Both the position numbers and the translations under genes were made by a program. This document shows, piece after piece, positions 40,401 to 52,800 of a stretch of 60,000 nucleotides of DNA. The stretch's first letter is position 1. Each line of letters starts with the position of its first letter. This DNA comes from Liolophura sinensis (Eukaryota; Mollusca; Polyplacophora; Chitonida; Chitonidae), in NCBI RefSeq assembly GCF_032854445.1, contig NC_088302.1, positions 37,826,191-37,886,190 of the forward strand, in the 5' to 3' direction. Below the pieces are notes generated by a model, which was given only the letters and a program-made list of their open reading frames with translations, was not told where the DNA came from and did no database searches.

Positions 40401-40644
40401 GGATGCCCCCATAATTACAAAAAAATATTTGTCCATATATATACATATGTTCATGTATATAGGGCATACTGTTAACTACAATTTCACAGCTATGGTTTAA
40501 CATTAAGTCAGTGATTTGCATCATTAAATCAGCAATGCATTATGAATACCGGATTTTCTTTTGATAAAAATACATCATTCCAATGACAAGAAAAGGGTTG
40601 ATATCCTAATATGAACGGAATGGGAAATTTTAGTGAAACCCATT

Positions 40645-40935
40645 ACCAGACATTTTGTTTGTTTGATGCAAAGTTTTTACGAAAGACCATTATAGAAAGA
40701 TAATTTGTTTATCTGAAGAGAGAATTTTACTAAAGCCCATTATAGCCCGATATTTTGTTTGTCTGACGAGAGACTTTTACTGAAGCTCATCAGACAGATA
40801 TTCTGCTTGTCTGATGAGAGACTTTTAGTGAAGATTATTATAGCCAGATATTTTGTTTGTTTGATGAGAAACACACTGGTGCCCATTATAGCCACATATT
40901 TGGTCTGATGAGAGACTTTTACGGAGGCCCATTGC
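40645..40935. repeat. ~50-bp tandem repeat, about six copies
   Basis: The unit contains cccattatagccagatattt then gtctgatgagagacttttac. Copies are diverged, with small deletions. Confidence 0.8.
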
Positions 40936-41234
40936 ACAAATCTCTGTCCATGAAAATGGTTTAATGACAGATTTACACTGTCCTTTCATACAAGTGATCT
41001 AATAACATGTTATCAAGCAACCGATCAGTAAACTGGAAAAAATGGGGCCATTTCAATTCTCTCATACGAATGCATGAAGGTAGATTTTTTTGACCGATAC
41101 AGAAAAATATTAAGGAATGAGGGAAACCGATTTATAAGCAACACAATATTGAGCCCGTAAGACAGTGTTGCCAGGATATCATGAGCACCATCAAGAGTGG
41201 CACAGCTGTACAGAAGACAACATCATAAAGAGTT

Positions 41235-41404
41235 AAACGTGAGTAGTGGCGACGGTGTGATAGTTGACAAATGGTCACAAGTAACCGGTGAAATCCGGCC
41301 TCTTGTCAGTTTACCTATGTCAGAGTTATATTCTAACTGTTCATGTACATTCTTAAAATGTACCAACGCGCATGCCCCTCTGGCACCATGGACCAACCGG
41401 AGTT
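41235..41404 (+). repeat. Unnamed dispersed repeat, copy 2
   Basis: gcgacggtgtgatagttgac, ggtgaaatccggcctcttgt, cagtttacctatgtcag and ctctggcaccatggacc occur in the same order as in copy 3 at 51075. Confidence 0.75.
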
Positions 41405-44400
41405 AGGTAAAACAATGCCATGGTGTTATTTTAATTGCAAAGCTAAGCTTTAGATGAAAAGGTGAAAAACAAAATTTAAAATGCCACAGAATAATGGTTA
41501 TCCCTTTTGGATTTATCACCTTTTATTCTGTTTTTATCTTGTAATTTTGCCATTTCCTCTTTCAAAGAGTTTTTTCTTCGGAAAACAAACAACAAAAAAC
41601 AATGGCGAGAAGTTAGAAACTTGTCTGCTTAAGTTTTGCACTCTGACAACAAAAACTGCAATAAACAAAACGGAGAAATATATATTAAAATATAGTATCA
41701 AAAGAATACAAAACAAAATACAAAACAGAATTTAAAGAGGTTAAATGGAAATTAAAAGAATATTAATCGGATAGCATGGTTTTTGAATATATATTTTCAC
41801 AGAAAATGTAGATGGTATTTATAGAGACAATAAATATCACTTAAAACACACTGGTACACTCAAGAATCGAACATCAAAGTGATTCACATGACGTTCAGCT
41901 TAGATCAATTGAATTCTGCAATTCTGAATTAAATTCACATTTATTCCTTGGTTCTCAATAGTTGGGATCATGATTCTGGAGACTTTAAGCAAAGCCCGGA
42001 AGTAGCATGAAGTAGCGGAAGTAGTATTGTGACCATGCACGGCCGAAGCCCCATCGATCAAGCTGGGCTAAGTCAGGTAAGTAGAACATGGGACTCTTCG
42101 TGCCCCAATTATGTAGCTGATGATCTGAAGTGTGTTCCGTTAACACCATTTTAAACAAAAGTTATGAGAATTCTCTGAACACATATAATACAGGGCTTAA
42201 ATTCTGAAAGACTTTGAACAACCGCACCATGATCAGCCAGCGAATGTACCCTTCTGTCACTTCCTAATGAGCATATAGAGTTCTGTCAATGCGCAATTAA
42301 GACGGAACTAAAATGGTTCTCACATAAAATCCAGCTTAAAACTCTATTAAACACAAGGCTCATCCTCAAAACAAAATTAAAAACTTGACGCTTGTTTAAT
42401 TGAATCTTACTATGGAAGTTTTGTGTGCATAATTATGAAAACACACGTTTAATATGCTGCTATCATCCGTGAAGAATAAGAAGTTGTGGATTATGGCTTC
42501 ATTTATTTCAACCCATTGGTGCGAAATGAGTAAGGAATCCCATCACCCCAACACGAATAGTCCGAGATAGCTCAGACGTTAGCCTTGGCAAAATTTTGTT
42601 CGGCCATGGGAATACACACTGATAAAACTGCATCAACATAGATCACGGATGTTACATTCCAAACTTTCACAGTTATGTACATAATGCTTCCATCGTCAGA
42701 TTCAAGTATTAAATATTTGATTTGGTTGGGTACATTTTAGCCTACATGACATTTTAAACACATATATTCGACTAGGTTTTTAGCTGATTGAAATGACCTC
42801 AAGTGACACGGGGCAAAGTCACCAAGGCTTGATGACGCATCCAGACAGTCCTGAACACAGAAACAGACCTCATCGAAATACGGTCATCGCCATTTTCGAT
42901 GTTGGTCAGATCTTGATGTCTCTGTCGCATGACACGTAGGGTAGTTGTAAACCAGTTCATTGATCTACATGTACAACAGGTCTAACTTAATGTCGGTCAC
43001 TGACCGTGGTGTTTATAACCATCCTACTAAACCCCTCCTTCAAACGTCTTGAAAAACACGCGTTATGCGCATCTGACAAAATGTTATACCGGTATTTTAT
43101 TTTTTCCCATTTATTGTTTTTGTTTATATACATAAATCTGTATTCTGTAGATACGACAGTGAAGGCATGCCTCAGCTCCGTGCACTCAATTCGTTCACCA
43201 GACAGCCTTGAAACCGAATCCATCCAGAAACGAGACAGTCTGACCGCAATATTGTCGTCTGGAAGTCTGTTGTCCGTCCATCTGTCAACAGTCTTCTCCT
43301 ATTAACTAGGGCAAGACTACTATACCTTCTGTGTTCTTTATTCTGTGGTGTGTACAGCCAAAAACGAAGCTGATCAAAGAGACATCTGCTGGATAAATTA
43401 TAGTTTAAGATCAAAGATAATCTGAATTGTAGGCGCAAAAAGTGCGACTTAAGAACCACCTAAGATTAACCAATGAGTAATCAGATTTATATGAATAAAC
43501 AGAAGTACAACTTTAGGACAGTAAAACATGACTGGATCTGAATGATATACTAATCTCGTTGATCTTGTCCGCGTAAAAGCTGGATATGAGCACCAAAACG
43601 ACAACTGCTAGCTTAGAATACTATGGTAGTAGACCAAACCTGTATTACAGGAGGGTAACTGGGTTTATGGGTTCAAAGATTGGAATTGAAGAATTATCAA
43701 TGAACATTCTGATGAATACTACAAAAGTCAAACTTTAGGAAAGCGAAAAGTGAGAATGAAAATGTATCATTTGGAGATTCTCGTCCCCAGATGATAATAT
43801 CTAAAGAAACAATAAGACCACTTCGCTGGCTAAAATTATAGCTTCTAGGAATTGCCTTGCGTTCATTTTAGACACAGTAGCATAAACCTCACTGGGGGTT
43901 TAATGTCGTAGTGCAATATTCAAGACACAAATACATATTTGTTTCCATAATACTCTTTTCTTTTTTTTTACTGGGCTGTATTCAAGAAGTACAATTTTGG
44001 GCAATTAATATAGTCCGCAACGTTCTTGCAGCTTTTTTACACAAGAACTCAAGACCACTTCACACAATAATAATATCATTGGGAAGACATTTTCTTCAAA
44101 TTATATTAAAAACTACAATTTTCTCTCCTTTTAATTTTACATTTGGAAAAATCCGTGTGAAAGTTGCTAGTGTAGTGTCGACTTACGTACATACTGAAGT
44201 TATTTCAACATTGAAAAAGATCAAAGATGTTTGGAATAAAAAGTCTGTGACATATATTTGACACATACAGTAGTCATTTAAAAGTCTACCGTCTAGAATT
44301 CAAACATTTGAGACTTCATTTTATTGAGTTTAAACAAACAAAGTACAGGTAGTTTTTTGTTTAGTTTCATTGTTTTTTTTTTCATCAAGGCTTACCGCAT

Positions 44401-46570
44401 TATTTTTCTTTTAAACACATAGCCATGAATACAATCCGGTACCGTTTTTCATTCTCTGAATATATAATATTACTTTTTATTTAGTTGTTTGAATTTTATA
44501 GCACTTCATTTGCGAATTACTAGATTTTTGCAACAATCAGTGACCACATTTCGTAAACTTTATATATTTTAGAATCCGTGTATTTTTTTTTCTAACTTTG
44601 TCAAAACGGGGATCAGGCATGAAACGAGACAAACGTCGTGTTAGATGGGTAAAATTAAAATTAAAAAATTAAAAATTCAAGTACAACAGAATGTATGAAT
44701 TAAGTTACTCAAGTAAGCCATTTAGAACAATAAAAGGTGTATCTCACAAAATGATTTACACAAAGTGAGGTATGACAAAAACAGCAAACCCTTTCTTAAT
44801 CGTCTTATAAAAGCAAATATTCTTAATTTCATCAAGCCTTCCTTTCCTTAGGATGTTCTTTTATTAATCCTGAGATATGCTTATAATATATTATTTATCA
44901 TTATTTAAATATCAAATGAAAAATACCGAATATTTGATATTGTTATTGACAGAATAATTTCAATACATGCTCACATAAAAGATTTCCATAAAACGAGGCA
45001 ATGGAAACCATTTGTAAGTAGTAATTGAGAAAATGAATATCCACCTAATAGTCATTTTAAAAGCACTTACCTGTTGTTTGTAATGTATATCCGGAAAATA
45101 AAATGTTATAAGCTCCTGGTCTCATTTTGAAGAGAATAAATCCGTTAAACAAATGCTTCACATCTTTCAGGCAGCTCTATCACATACGATAGCAGCTCTA
45201 TATTTATAGTTCTTGATGTGGAGACAACTTTCTGTCTAGACTGGGTCATTCTGGTGCATGATGATGATATTAGGAAAAATGGTGTTTGCCATTCCTTAAA
45301 AGGAATGCTTAACACCGCGACTTTACGAAAGAGCTAACAAAGTGCAAGTAACCAGTCTGATGGCCTCACAGATATAAATATATATATGGCCAGCTGAACT
45401 AGTTCTGACTTGATCTAATTGCGTAATTTAGTGGGTAACCCTTAACAATGGTAAGTCATGGATAGAAACTATATCAAGGAGACTTCAAAACATTAAAAGA
45501 AGTATGATAAACCATGTTCAAACCACAAGCAGGCATCTGTTTCTGTTGCAAAATTTTACCCCCAAACTATACAATCAAATTTTTTTCATCATGTACATAT
45601 ACCTGTTTTTAAGTAGAGACGAATGAATGAGCTCGCAACATTTGCTGTAAGATCCTTTGTTTTATCTTTTTTTTCTTCCGCCATGATAAGGCTGAAATGC
45701 TGTCAATTTGACGTTAATCACCAATTATTCATTTTTCTTTTTTGATGTATAACAGTGAGTAATTAAACTCTTTCGGATATATTCATTGTTTCCCAAAGAA
45801 ATAATGAGATATCCGTTGTAGCGAAGACTCTTAGAAACCCAGCAGTAAAAAAATCGTCTTAAAATCGAAAAAAAAATCAAAGTTTCCCATGAAACAAGTT
45901 TCAAAGTAATAAGTCACCGTGTTAGCGGATTCTATTATTAACCGAAAACGAAACAAAAAAGTGTACTTTTTGGAATTATTAAAATAGCATTATGCTTTTA
46001 TGGCAATATACTCACATACAGTGATTCCCACTGAATATATAGTTTAACACAGTCAACCAGAGTCACAACTCAAAACGACAGACACTACATCTTGATTCTA
46101 TGTATATTTCGATTTAATGAACCATCATCAACTAAAAATTTGAAAAATGTTTGCTTTGATCTGACACAGTGTTGAACCCGTGACTGGCGAATGCGTATAT
46201 ATATATGTGTACGTAGGAGACTGTTCTATCACCTTCTTTCCCTTTTGGAAGTTTACCGATCATTGCTGTATCGCGACAGAGAAGTCACCCAGCTTTCGTC
46301 AATTGGCATAACGAAACTGGGTGGTTTAATATCCACACGCTGCATGGCTCCATTCGATGAATGTACAACAATGTAAAATCACAGTGTAAAATCATTAGTG
46401 AAGTGTTTAAAAACAAAAGTGCAATTTTCGTAAATATTGATGATAACCGTTTGTGTGTTTGTGTCCATAAGAAAACAAATACGTCACGTAGCTACATACA
46501 TGTTGATGAAAAGTCGCTCTGTTATTATTAGATCCTTATATATGTACAGGATAATCGAACCAAATTCATG
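41405..46570. other. AT-rich intergenic, no gene seen
   Basis: The base composition is markedly AT-rich, especially 43900-46000. Open frames here (e.g. 43911-44261) have biased, low-complexity composition and no recognisable domain. Confidence 0.5.
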
Positions 46571-46574
46571 TTCG

Positions 46575-47300
46575 TAATTGGTTAATAAGCAAACAAATAA
46601 GATTCAATCCCCTGTTGTTTTATATCTCCTTCTGAGCACGAGAATGGGATCTAACCCCTATAATCAATTGATTCGTATCCTCTTATGAACAGAAGAGTCA
46701 GATTCTATCCCCACTGTGAATTGGTTTATATCTTGTATAAACAGACAAATAGGTGTCAACGCCTTGCTGGTTCATGTCTTCTTACAAACAGGAAAATCAA
46801 GTTCCATTTCTATAGCTGGTTCATGTCTTCTTACAAACAGGAAAATCAAGTTCCATTTCTATAGCTGGTTCATGTCTTCTTACAAAGAGGAAAATCAAGT
46901 TCCATTTCTATAGCTGGTTCATGTCTTCTTACAAAGAGGAAAATCAAATTCCATTTCTACAGCTGGTTCATGTCTTCTTACAAAGAGGAAAATCAAGTTC
47001 CATATCTATAGCTGGTTCATGTCTTCTTACAAAGAGGAAAATCAAGTTCCATATCTATAGCTGGTTCATGTCTTCTTACAAAGAGGAAAATCAAGTTCCA
47101 TTTCTGTAGCTGGTTCATGTCTTCTTACAAAGAGGAAAATCAAGTTCTATTTCTATAGCTGGTTCTTGTCTCCTTACAAAGACGAAAATCAAGTTCCATT
47201 TCTATAGCTGGTTCATGTCTTCTTACAAAGAGGAAATCAAGTTCATTCCTATAGCTGGTTCATGTCTCCTTAATAACAAGAGAATCGGGTTTAATCCTCA
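46575..47300. repeat. 49-bp minisatellite with degenerate flanks
   Basis: About ten near-identical copies (46770-47275) of a unit containing ctggttcatgtcttcttaca then aagaggaaaatcaagttcc. Left of these are three or more much more diverged ~50-bp units. The homogenised core between decayed edges is typical of array turnover by unequal exchange. Confidence 0.9.
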
Positions 47301-47324
47301 TATAATTAATTAGTTCATTTCAGG

Positions 47325-47573
47325 AATCCTTTTAATCCCCAGTTGGTTCATATCCAAGGTTTTAAGCCTCAGTTGGTTCATATTCAAGGTTTTAATCCTC
47401 ATTTGGTTCATATCCAACGTTTTAATACCCAGTTGGTTCATATCCAACGTTTTAGCCCCCAGTTGGTTCATAGCCAACGTTTTAATACCCAGTTGGTCCA
47501 TATCCAAGGTTTTAACCCTCAGTTGGTTCATATCCAACGTTTCAATACCCAGTTGGTTCATATCCAAGGTTTT
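47325..47573. repeat. 30-bp minisatellite, eight copies
   Basis: The unit is cagttggttcatatccaagg then ttttaagcct. It keeps frames open on both strands because 30 is divisible by three. The ttggttcatatcc segment resembles the start of the adjacent 49-bp unit. Confidence 0.92.
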
Positions 47574-47574
47574 A

Positions 47575-48345
47575 AGAGCTTGCAGCGGCCTACGTAATAC
47601 CTTGGTTTGGCGCTCAGAATTAAGGGATAGAACAAGTATAAGTCAGACTAGTATTCATATATTCTTTGGATGGGACATCATGGCGCTCGGGTGATTTTGA
47701 CTTCGCGTTACGTACAGTGAGGAAACACTAAGATCTGAGGTCTGTTTCATTCTTCTCCAGCTTAGCTTTCAGAAATACACAGGTTAATGTGGAAGTTAAG
47801 CTGGGGACATGACCAACCGATCTCAGAGCTAGGCAACACTGTACATATGTAACCAAACTAATGTTGAAGGCGGCGTTTAAAATCAGAATCCAAAACTTCA
47901 CCCATGATACGTTGGAGAAATGGCATGATGAATAATACTGAACGAACCCACAAACATGTAGGCGTGGTTTCTATTAGTCATATCTCCTTTTAAGGAACTC
48001 GATTTCACTGGTTTGGGAAAGTGAGACTTCATACGTTTCTGACAGACGGTTGTAATATGTGTTCAGCCGTTGCTAAATAACGCCCCCTTCGAGTGGAAAT
48101 ACGTATATAGGTTGACCTGTTAATTAAGAAAATATGAATGAACTGTATCTATATGGATATAACACAGCACTCTCCCTTGGCCAACATGTCTCTCAGGAAA
48201 TGTTTAATGCATCTCGAAATTTTAATTGATATATATTTATATATCTCTTCTAATGCTCTTGTTAAATATATACTGAATCACTCCAGTATAATGATATTGC
48301 CAATGAAAATTTGAAACTACAGCAGACCTAGAAATAACCAAGTCT
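47575..48345. other. Intergenic, nothing recognised
   Basis: No exon, repeat or RNA gene could be supported. Confidence 0.45.
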
Positions 48346-48348
48346 CCT

Positions 48349-48475
48349 GGGGCCAATGTATTAAACGTTAAGCCAGTCTAAAGTCTTAATACCAGGATCT
48401 CCTTATGAAACGTTATTCTGGATTAATGTTAATACCGGTCTTAAATCCTAAAGTTTTAACAGCTGACCCCCAGGC
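48349..48475. mobile_element. Small foldback/MITE-like element
   Basis: The ends are inverse of each other: cctggggccaatgtattaaa on the left, and cctgggggtcagctgttaaa when the right end is inverted. The interior is rich in ttaataccgg-like inverted segments. Confidence 0.45.
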
Positions 48476-48574
48476 AAGTATTAAGAGAGATTTATACATG
48501 ACGCAATCAATTTCATTTTGTCTACAGAATCCAAAAAGTTTCGTATCCATTGGTATAAGGACAGGGCCTCTGTT

Positions 48575-48690
48575 TGGCTGAGTGAGTATGAAGTTTAAAC
48601 TGATTCATGAAAATAAGGTTTCAGGTTCGAATCCAGCCACAGTAAACATGCTCGTCGTCGTATAAGTGAAATATTCTCTCTGGGACACTA
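48575..48690 (+). mobile_element. SINE-A-like fragment: tRNA-like head joined to core
   Basis: The B-box-like aggttcgaatccagccac is followed directly by gtcgtcgtataagtgaaata, so the central body is missing. Confidence 0.6.
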
Positions 48691-48699
48691 CTAACGCAG

Positions 48700-49767
48700 C
48701 ATCCAAGAAAATTTTACTTAATATAATGGCATCAATTCGTGATGTCATCCGATGCGTAGTGCTGTGTGTTAAAGCCAACATCAATAAAAATTTTAACATC
48801 AAATCGATAAATCTTCTGCCACTAATTCAGCAGCTTCGCCGTGTTTTAGATTCGAACTTTTGCCAAGGTATGTGTTGGCTGCTGTCCATGATGAACTCAC
48901 AGCTAAAATGGCTGTAGGAAACATTCAGATTGCAATATAACCGGTGTAACTTATGTGAAATCTGCAGTGTGAAGTCAACTGTTTATCTACTCTTTAGCTG
49001 AGATATCGTAAAAAAGCTCTTCAATTACGGTTCAACATAACTGAAGTATATTTGGATCCGATGGTGTTAATTTCAACATTGAATTAACCTGTATTAGTTA
49101 ATGCTGTGACAACACAATAAAAATAAACGTAATAGCTAGAGTGCTACCTCAAAGGTTATTTATCTTTTTCATACCTACACAGAGAGTGTATTATACTTTA
49201 CCAGAAATAAGTTTGCACTAAAAATATACGATGAAAAGCTGATTTAGAGAAATAGGATGGTCATTCTGTCTTGTGTGTCTTTGGCAGTGCGCTGCTCCCA
49301 CAATCTCCAACTCTCAGTGACGGAATAAAGAACATTCTTATTCCTTAATACACACATAATTTTCATACAATTACTAAAACCATGAAGAACAAAGCGAACT
49401 CGCACCTCCTCAACCCAGTATCTCGACGACCACCCAATCAGAATTATGCTGATCCAAGGTCATGAATTAGAGGCGGATGCTATTTCAGTCACGTATTGAT
49501 GGAAGATTCTATCTTGGTCCGATGATGTTTCACAGGTTGTTCAGTTTCGTCAGTTAAAACAGAAAATCACAAATTAAAATTGAAATTGGCATCAATGATG
49601 TATTTCTCATCAGTGACCTCTCATGCTTAAATTTATTAAACAATACGAACTGTTAAAGTTTTAAAACGATAAAATTTGGCAAAATCATAACGGTTGCGTC
49701 TTGCGTCTTCCACCCTTGACATAGTTATGGTTTATTCCAATGGCGAAGTTTACGTAAATCCATCGGA
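48700..49767. other. Upstream region of the haemocyanin gene
   Basis: No separate gene seen. The final 150 bases lead into the TATA box at 49768. Confidence 0.45.
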
Positions 49768-49774
49768 TATAAAG
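49768..49774 (+). promoter_or_regulatory. TATA box of the haemocyanin gene
   Basis: TATAAAG lies 66 bp before the start codon at 49840. Initiation about 30 bp downstream would give a 5' UTR of about 40 nt. Its position fits a tissue-specific, highly expressed gene, but use is inferred. Confidence 0.6.
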
Positions 49775-49839
49775 GTGTCCTAAAAAGTCAAACTTGCCAG
49801 CTTTGCTCAGGAGGTAGAAAGAAAGAGAAACGCCCCGCA

Positions 49840-49869
49840 ATGGCGGTCACGGTGTTTCTGGGCTTTTTG
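49840..49869 (+). CDS. Haemocyanin exon 1, start of signal peptide
   Basis: Ten codons, MAVTVFLGFL, ending at a consensus donor (GTAAGT) in phase 0. It is too short for ordinary ORF detection. It joins the hydrophobic VLLAGHAA of exon 2 to make a typical secretory signal. Confidence 0.8.
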
Positions 49870-52800
49870 GTAAGTCTTTGGTGATTTCCTTTCTATATTG
49901 TACTTCACAATCTTAATTCACTGGAGTCGCAGACAGCCATGTAATGTGCTGAGACTTCATAAATTAATTTTACAAATCGACTATCAAATTCAAATAATAG
50001 TTTGTCGGAAACATTAGAATTTAGTCACCCTGCGCTTTTTTATGTCAACTAATCTTTTTGTTATTCTTCTGATGACCCGTGAATTAGAATGTCCATTTGA
50101 CTGAAATGCAAAGATATTTAAGTTTATTAATTAACTTGCCTGAGAATACTTCAAAATTTACCTGTAACACAATTCTCAGGTTTTCGGTGCAACCATCCTC
50201 CCAGGAAATGTGATAGAGGTAAATCATCGCATGGCATGCAGAAAACCAGATTGCAAAGTTGATTGCAGGATTAGTAAGACAAAATGTTCGATATGTCAAT
50301 CAAGATAAACAGCAAAGTCTTTAAAAGTGATTGACAGTGATAGTCCGTGGTAGGAGGCTTTCATCTTACATAGTATAGAAATAATTGTTGAAATACATGG
50401 TCTTTTTATTAGGGTGAATCTACAGAGATTTTCAAAATGTCAGCAATAAATAGATTCGTGCAAGCGTTGAGTACAATGTCTGGTCGGGCAAGTCATTTCC
50501 AACTTGGTTATTCGTTTTCAAAACGAAAAATTTCATGACAAATTATTTACTATAACAAAAATCATCATATTCAACCACAATGCGATCTCACCGTTGATGT
50601 TTTAAATAAATTTCTTCCCAAGGCATTTAAAGTTAAGACAAGGAGAACTTAACTGTTTTCTTCAAAATAATATGCCAAAATGTATTTTGCAAGGTAAAGC
50701 AATGTAACAAAGACATTGTTTTCCTTCGGTACTACTTATTTTTCATAATTGGGCTGTGTGCATGTGTCGTTAACTTGAAGTATTAAATTGCCTGATGCCA
50801 CCGATGTTAAATAGTGAGAAAAAAATTCTTTAATAGTTCTACAATACAAAGAGTTGTCAAAATGTTTAAGAAATGTTTTATGTATCTTAACCAACATATG
50901 GCGGCAAATTTCGTTTCGCGTAGCCGAATAAAGCCGGGACCCTGGCAACACTTAACGTAATCCTGACTCTTTTTTCCATATTCAGTAAGCATCACTAATA
51001 CCCATTAGGATTTCCGTAGTACAGAAATCATATTGGGAGTATTAAAATATTATTAAAGATTTACAGCATACAGAGTAAAACTACACCAGCGACGACACTG
51101 TGATAGCTGGCAAATGGTCATACGTAACCACTGAAATACGGCGTATTCTCAGTTTACCAAAGTCATGGTTTTATTTTAACTGTTCATCTCAGTTCTTAAA
51201 TGGCAGCAAATTACAGGCCTCCTAGCACCATGGCTTACTCAGAATTTGTTTAAAAAATGTAATGCTACGAATGCCTATGAAACTTGGCGTCATGTGCTCA
51301 ACACTTTCCAATTTGCATATGATTGGTAAAATCTAGATTTACGAAGAAAACTTCTCCAGGAAACTGAACGCTCTATTTCATCTGTTATCGTTGATTTCTG
51401 ATTATTTACAGCATGCTAAACAAAGTCTTTATTAGCTCGTGTCAGGTTACGAAAGAAAAAAATCCATGTAAATAGGTTTATGGACTTGAAACTTCCTACC
51501 ACCAAAACTTCGATCTAAAAGGAAGACAGGCACTAGGATCCCAAATGTCGTTAGCCAGAGAATTATATTCCCATAAATAAGTCATATTAGCTTCTCTCAT
51601 GGTATGAATGTGACGTGACGTCATTCAGTAGCCTGATTATCTATGCCAGAACGAACTTATTAACTATTCTAGACCGAGGGGCGATGCACTGAGACGTCAG
51701 CAGTATTATCTAGGCCAGGCTAAGGTCAGAGGTGAGAACACAAGGACAAGTTACAGACGTCTGGAGGAATCAACACTTCGTGGTCTGGTCCAGACATGAT
51801 AACTGACACTTTAGTCAGGCGACATTGTTTTGTAGGGTCATCTACTGTCAATTTAAGTATCCACACATAACTCACTAACAAATGAAGTTCTCTGACCAGT
51901 CTATTTTAGAATAATGCATAGCCACGACTCTTAATTGTTGAAGATATCCGGTTCTTAATTTTCATTGTAGCTGCCATTTTCTTATACACTGCTTTAGACT
52001 CATAGTCATACTTGGGTTCATTGATAATAACGAAGAAGTCAATGGTTTATAATGTAAATATAAACGTTTTTACAAACTTTCGATCTCAATTCAAGATCTT
52101 TTGACAAAGTTTCCAACAAGAGGATCAAACGCATGTGAAACCTTTAACATCCACGTAGTGATGCCATTACTTCTGCACTATTACTATTTTCTGTCCTCCT
52201 CACCCTCCAGTAAATTCTCATAGTTGAGGTGTTTTTCCGAAATATGATGGTCTTTTAGTGACGCCTCTTGATAAGAGGTGTATAACTGGATGGCTGCTTA
52301 AAGGAACAGTGATTTGTTTGGTTTATACGACTTAGAATCGAGGACATTTTCCTGGTTACTTTTCTGGGGAAAGGAATCTTTATGCTTCCCGATTAGTGCT
52401 CAGCTCAAAGAAATATTAGATAGGCCGAAGACCAGCTAATAAAAAAATTAATGTTTTATTTTTTTGGGTGGCGGATGGGGTAGGATGAATTGGAGAAAAA
52501 GAATAAAGGAAAAAAGCGGTATTAAAGGAAGATTCGCTTTTTTTAGATGTTTCCTGGTAAATTGGAGATAAACGTCGAGATTAATTGAGTTGGGAACTGC
52601 TTTTTGTGATTTCCTTGTAATTTTGTGAACTCGTTATATGTACTGCAAGTTTCTAACTCTTGTTGGCAGGCTACGTATTGTGGACAGTGAGATTCTGACA
52701 TTACGGGCAGCAAATCTGACCAGTACTATGCACGACCAATAACTGCAAGGAACTTAGTATTGTCAACGTATTTATTTGGAAATATTCTTCAGTACGGCGT

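Noticed and set aside
42551-42610. tRNA or SINE head
   Set aside because: gagatagctcagacgttagc looks A-box-like, but no B-box at the right distance and no SINE body follow.
43911-44261. 116-codon open frame as a gene
   Set aside because: AT-rich region, no domain, no conserved motif, and no neighbouring exons or polyA context that would support it.
47310-47597. Overlapping repeat-rich open frames on both strands
   Set aside because: Produced by the 30-bp minisatellite; both strands stay open for the same reason.
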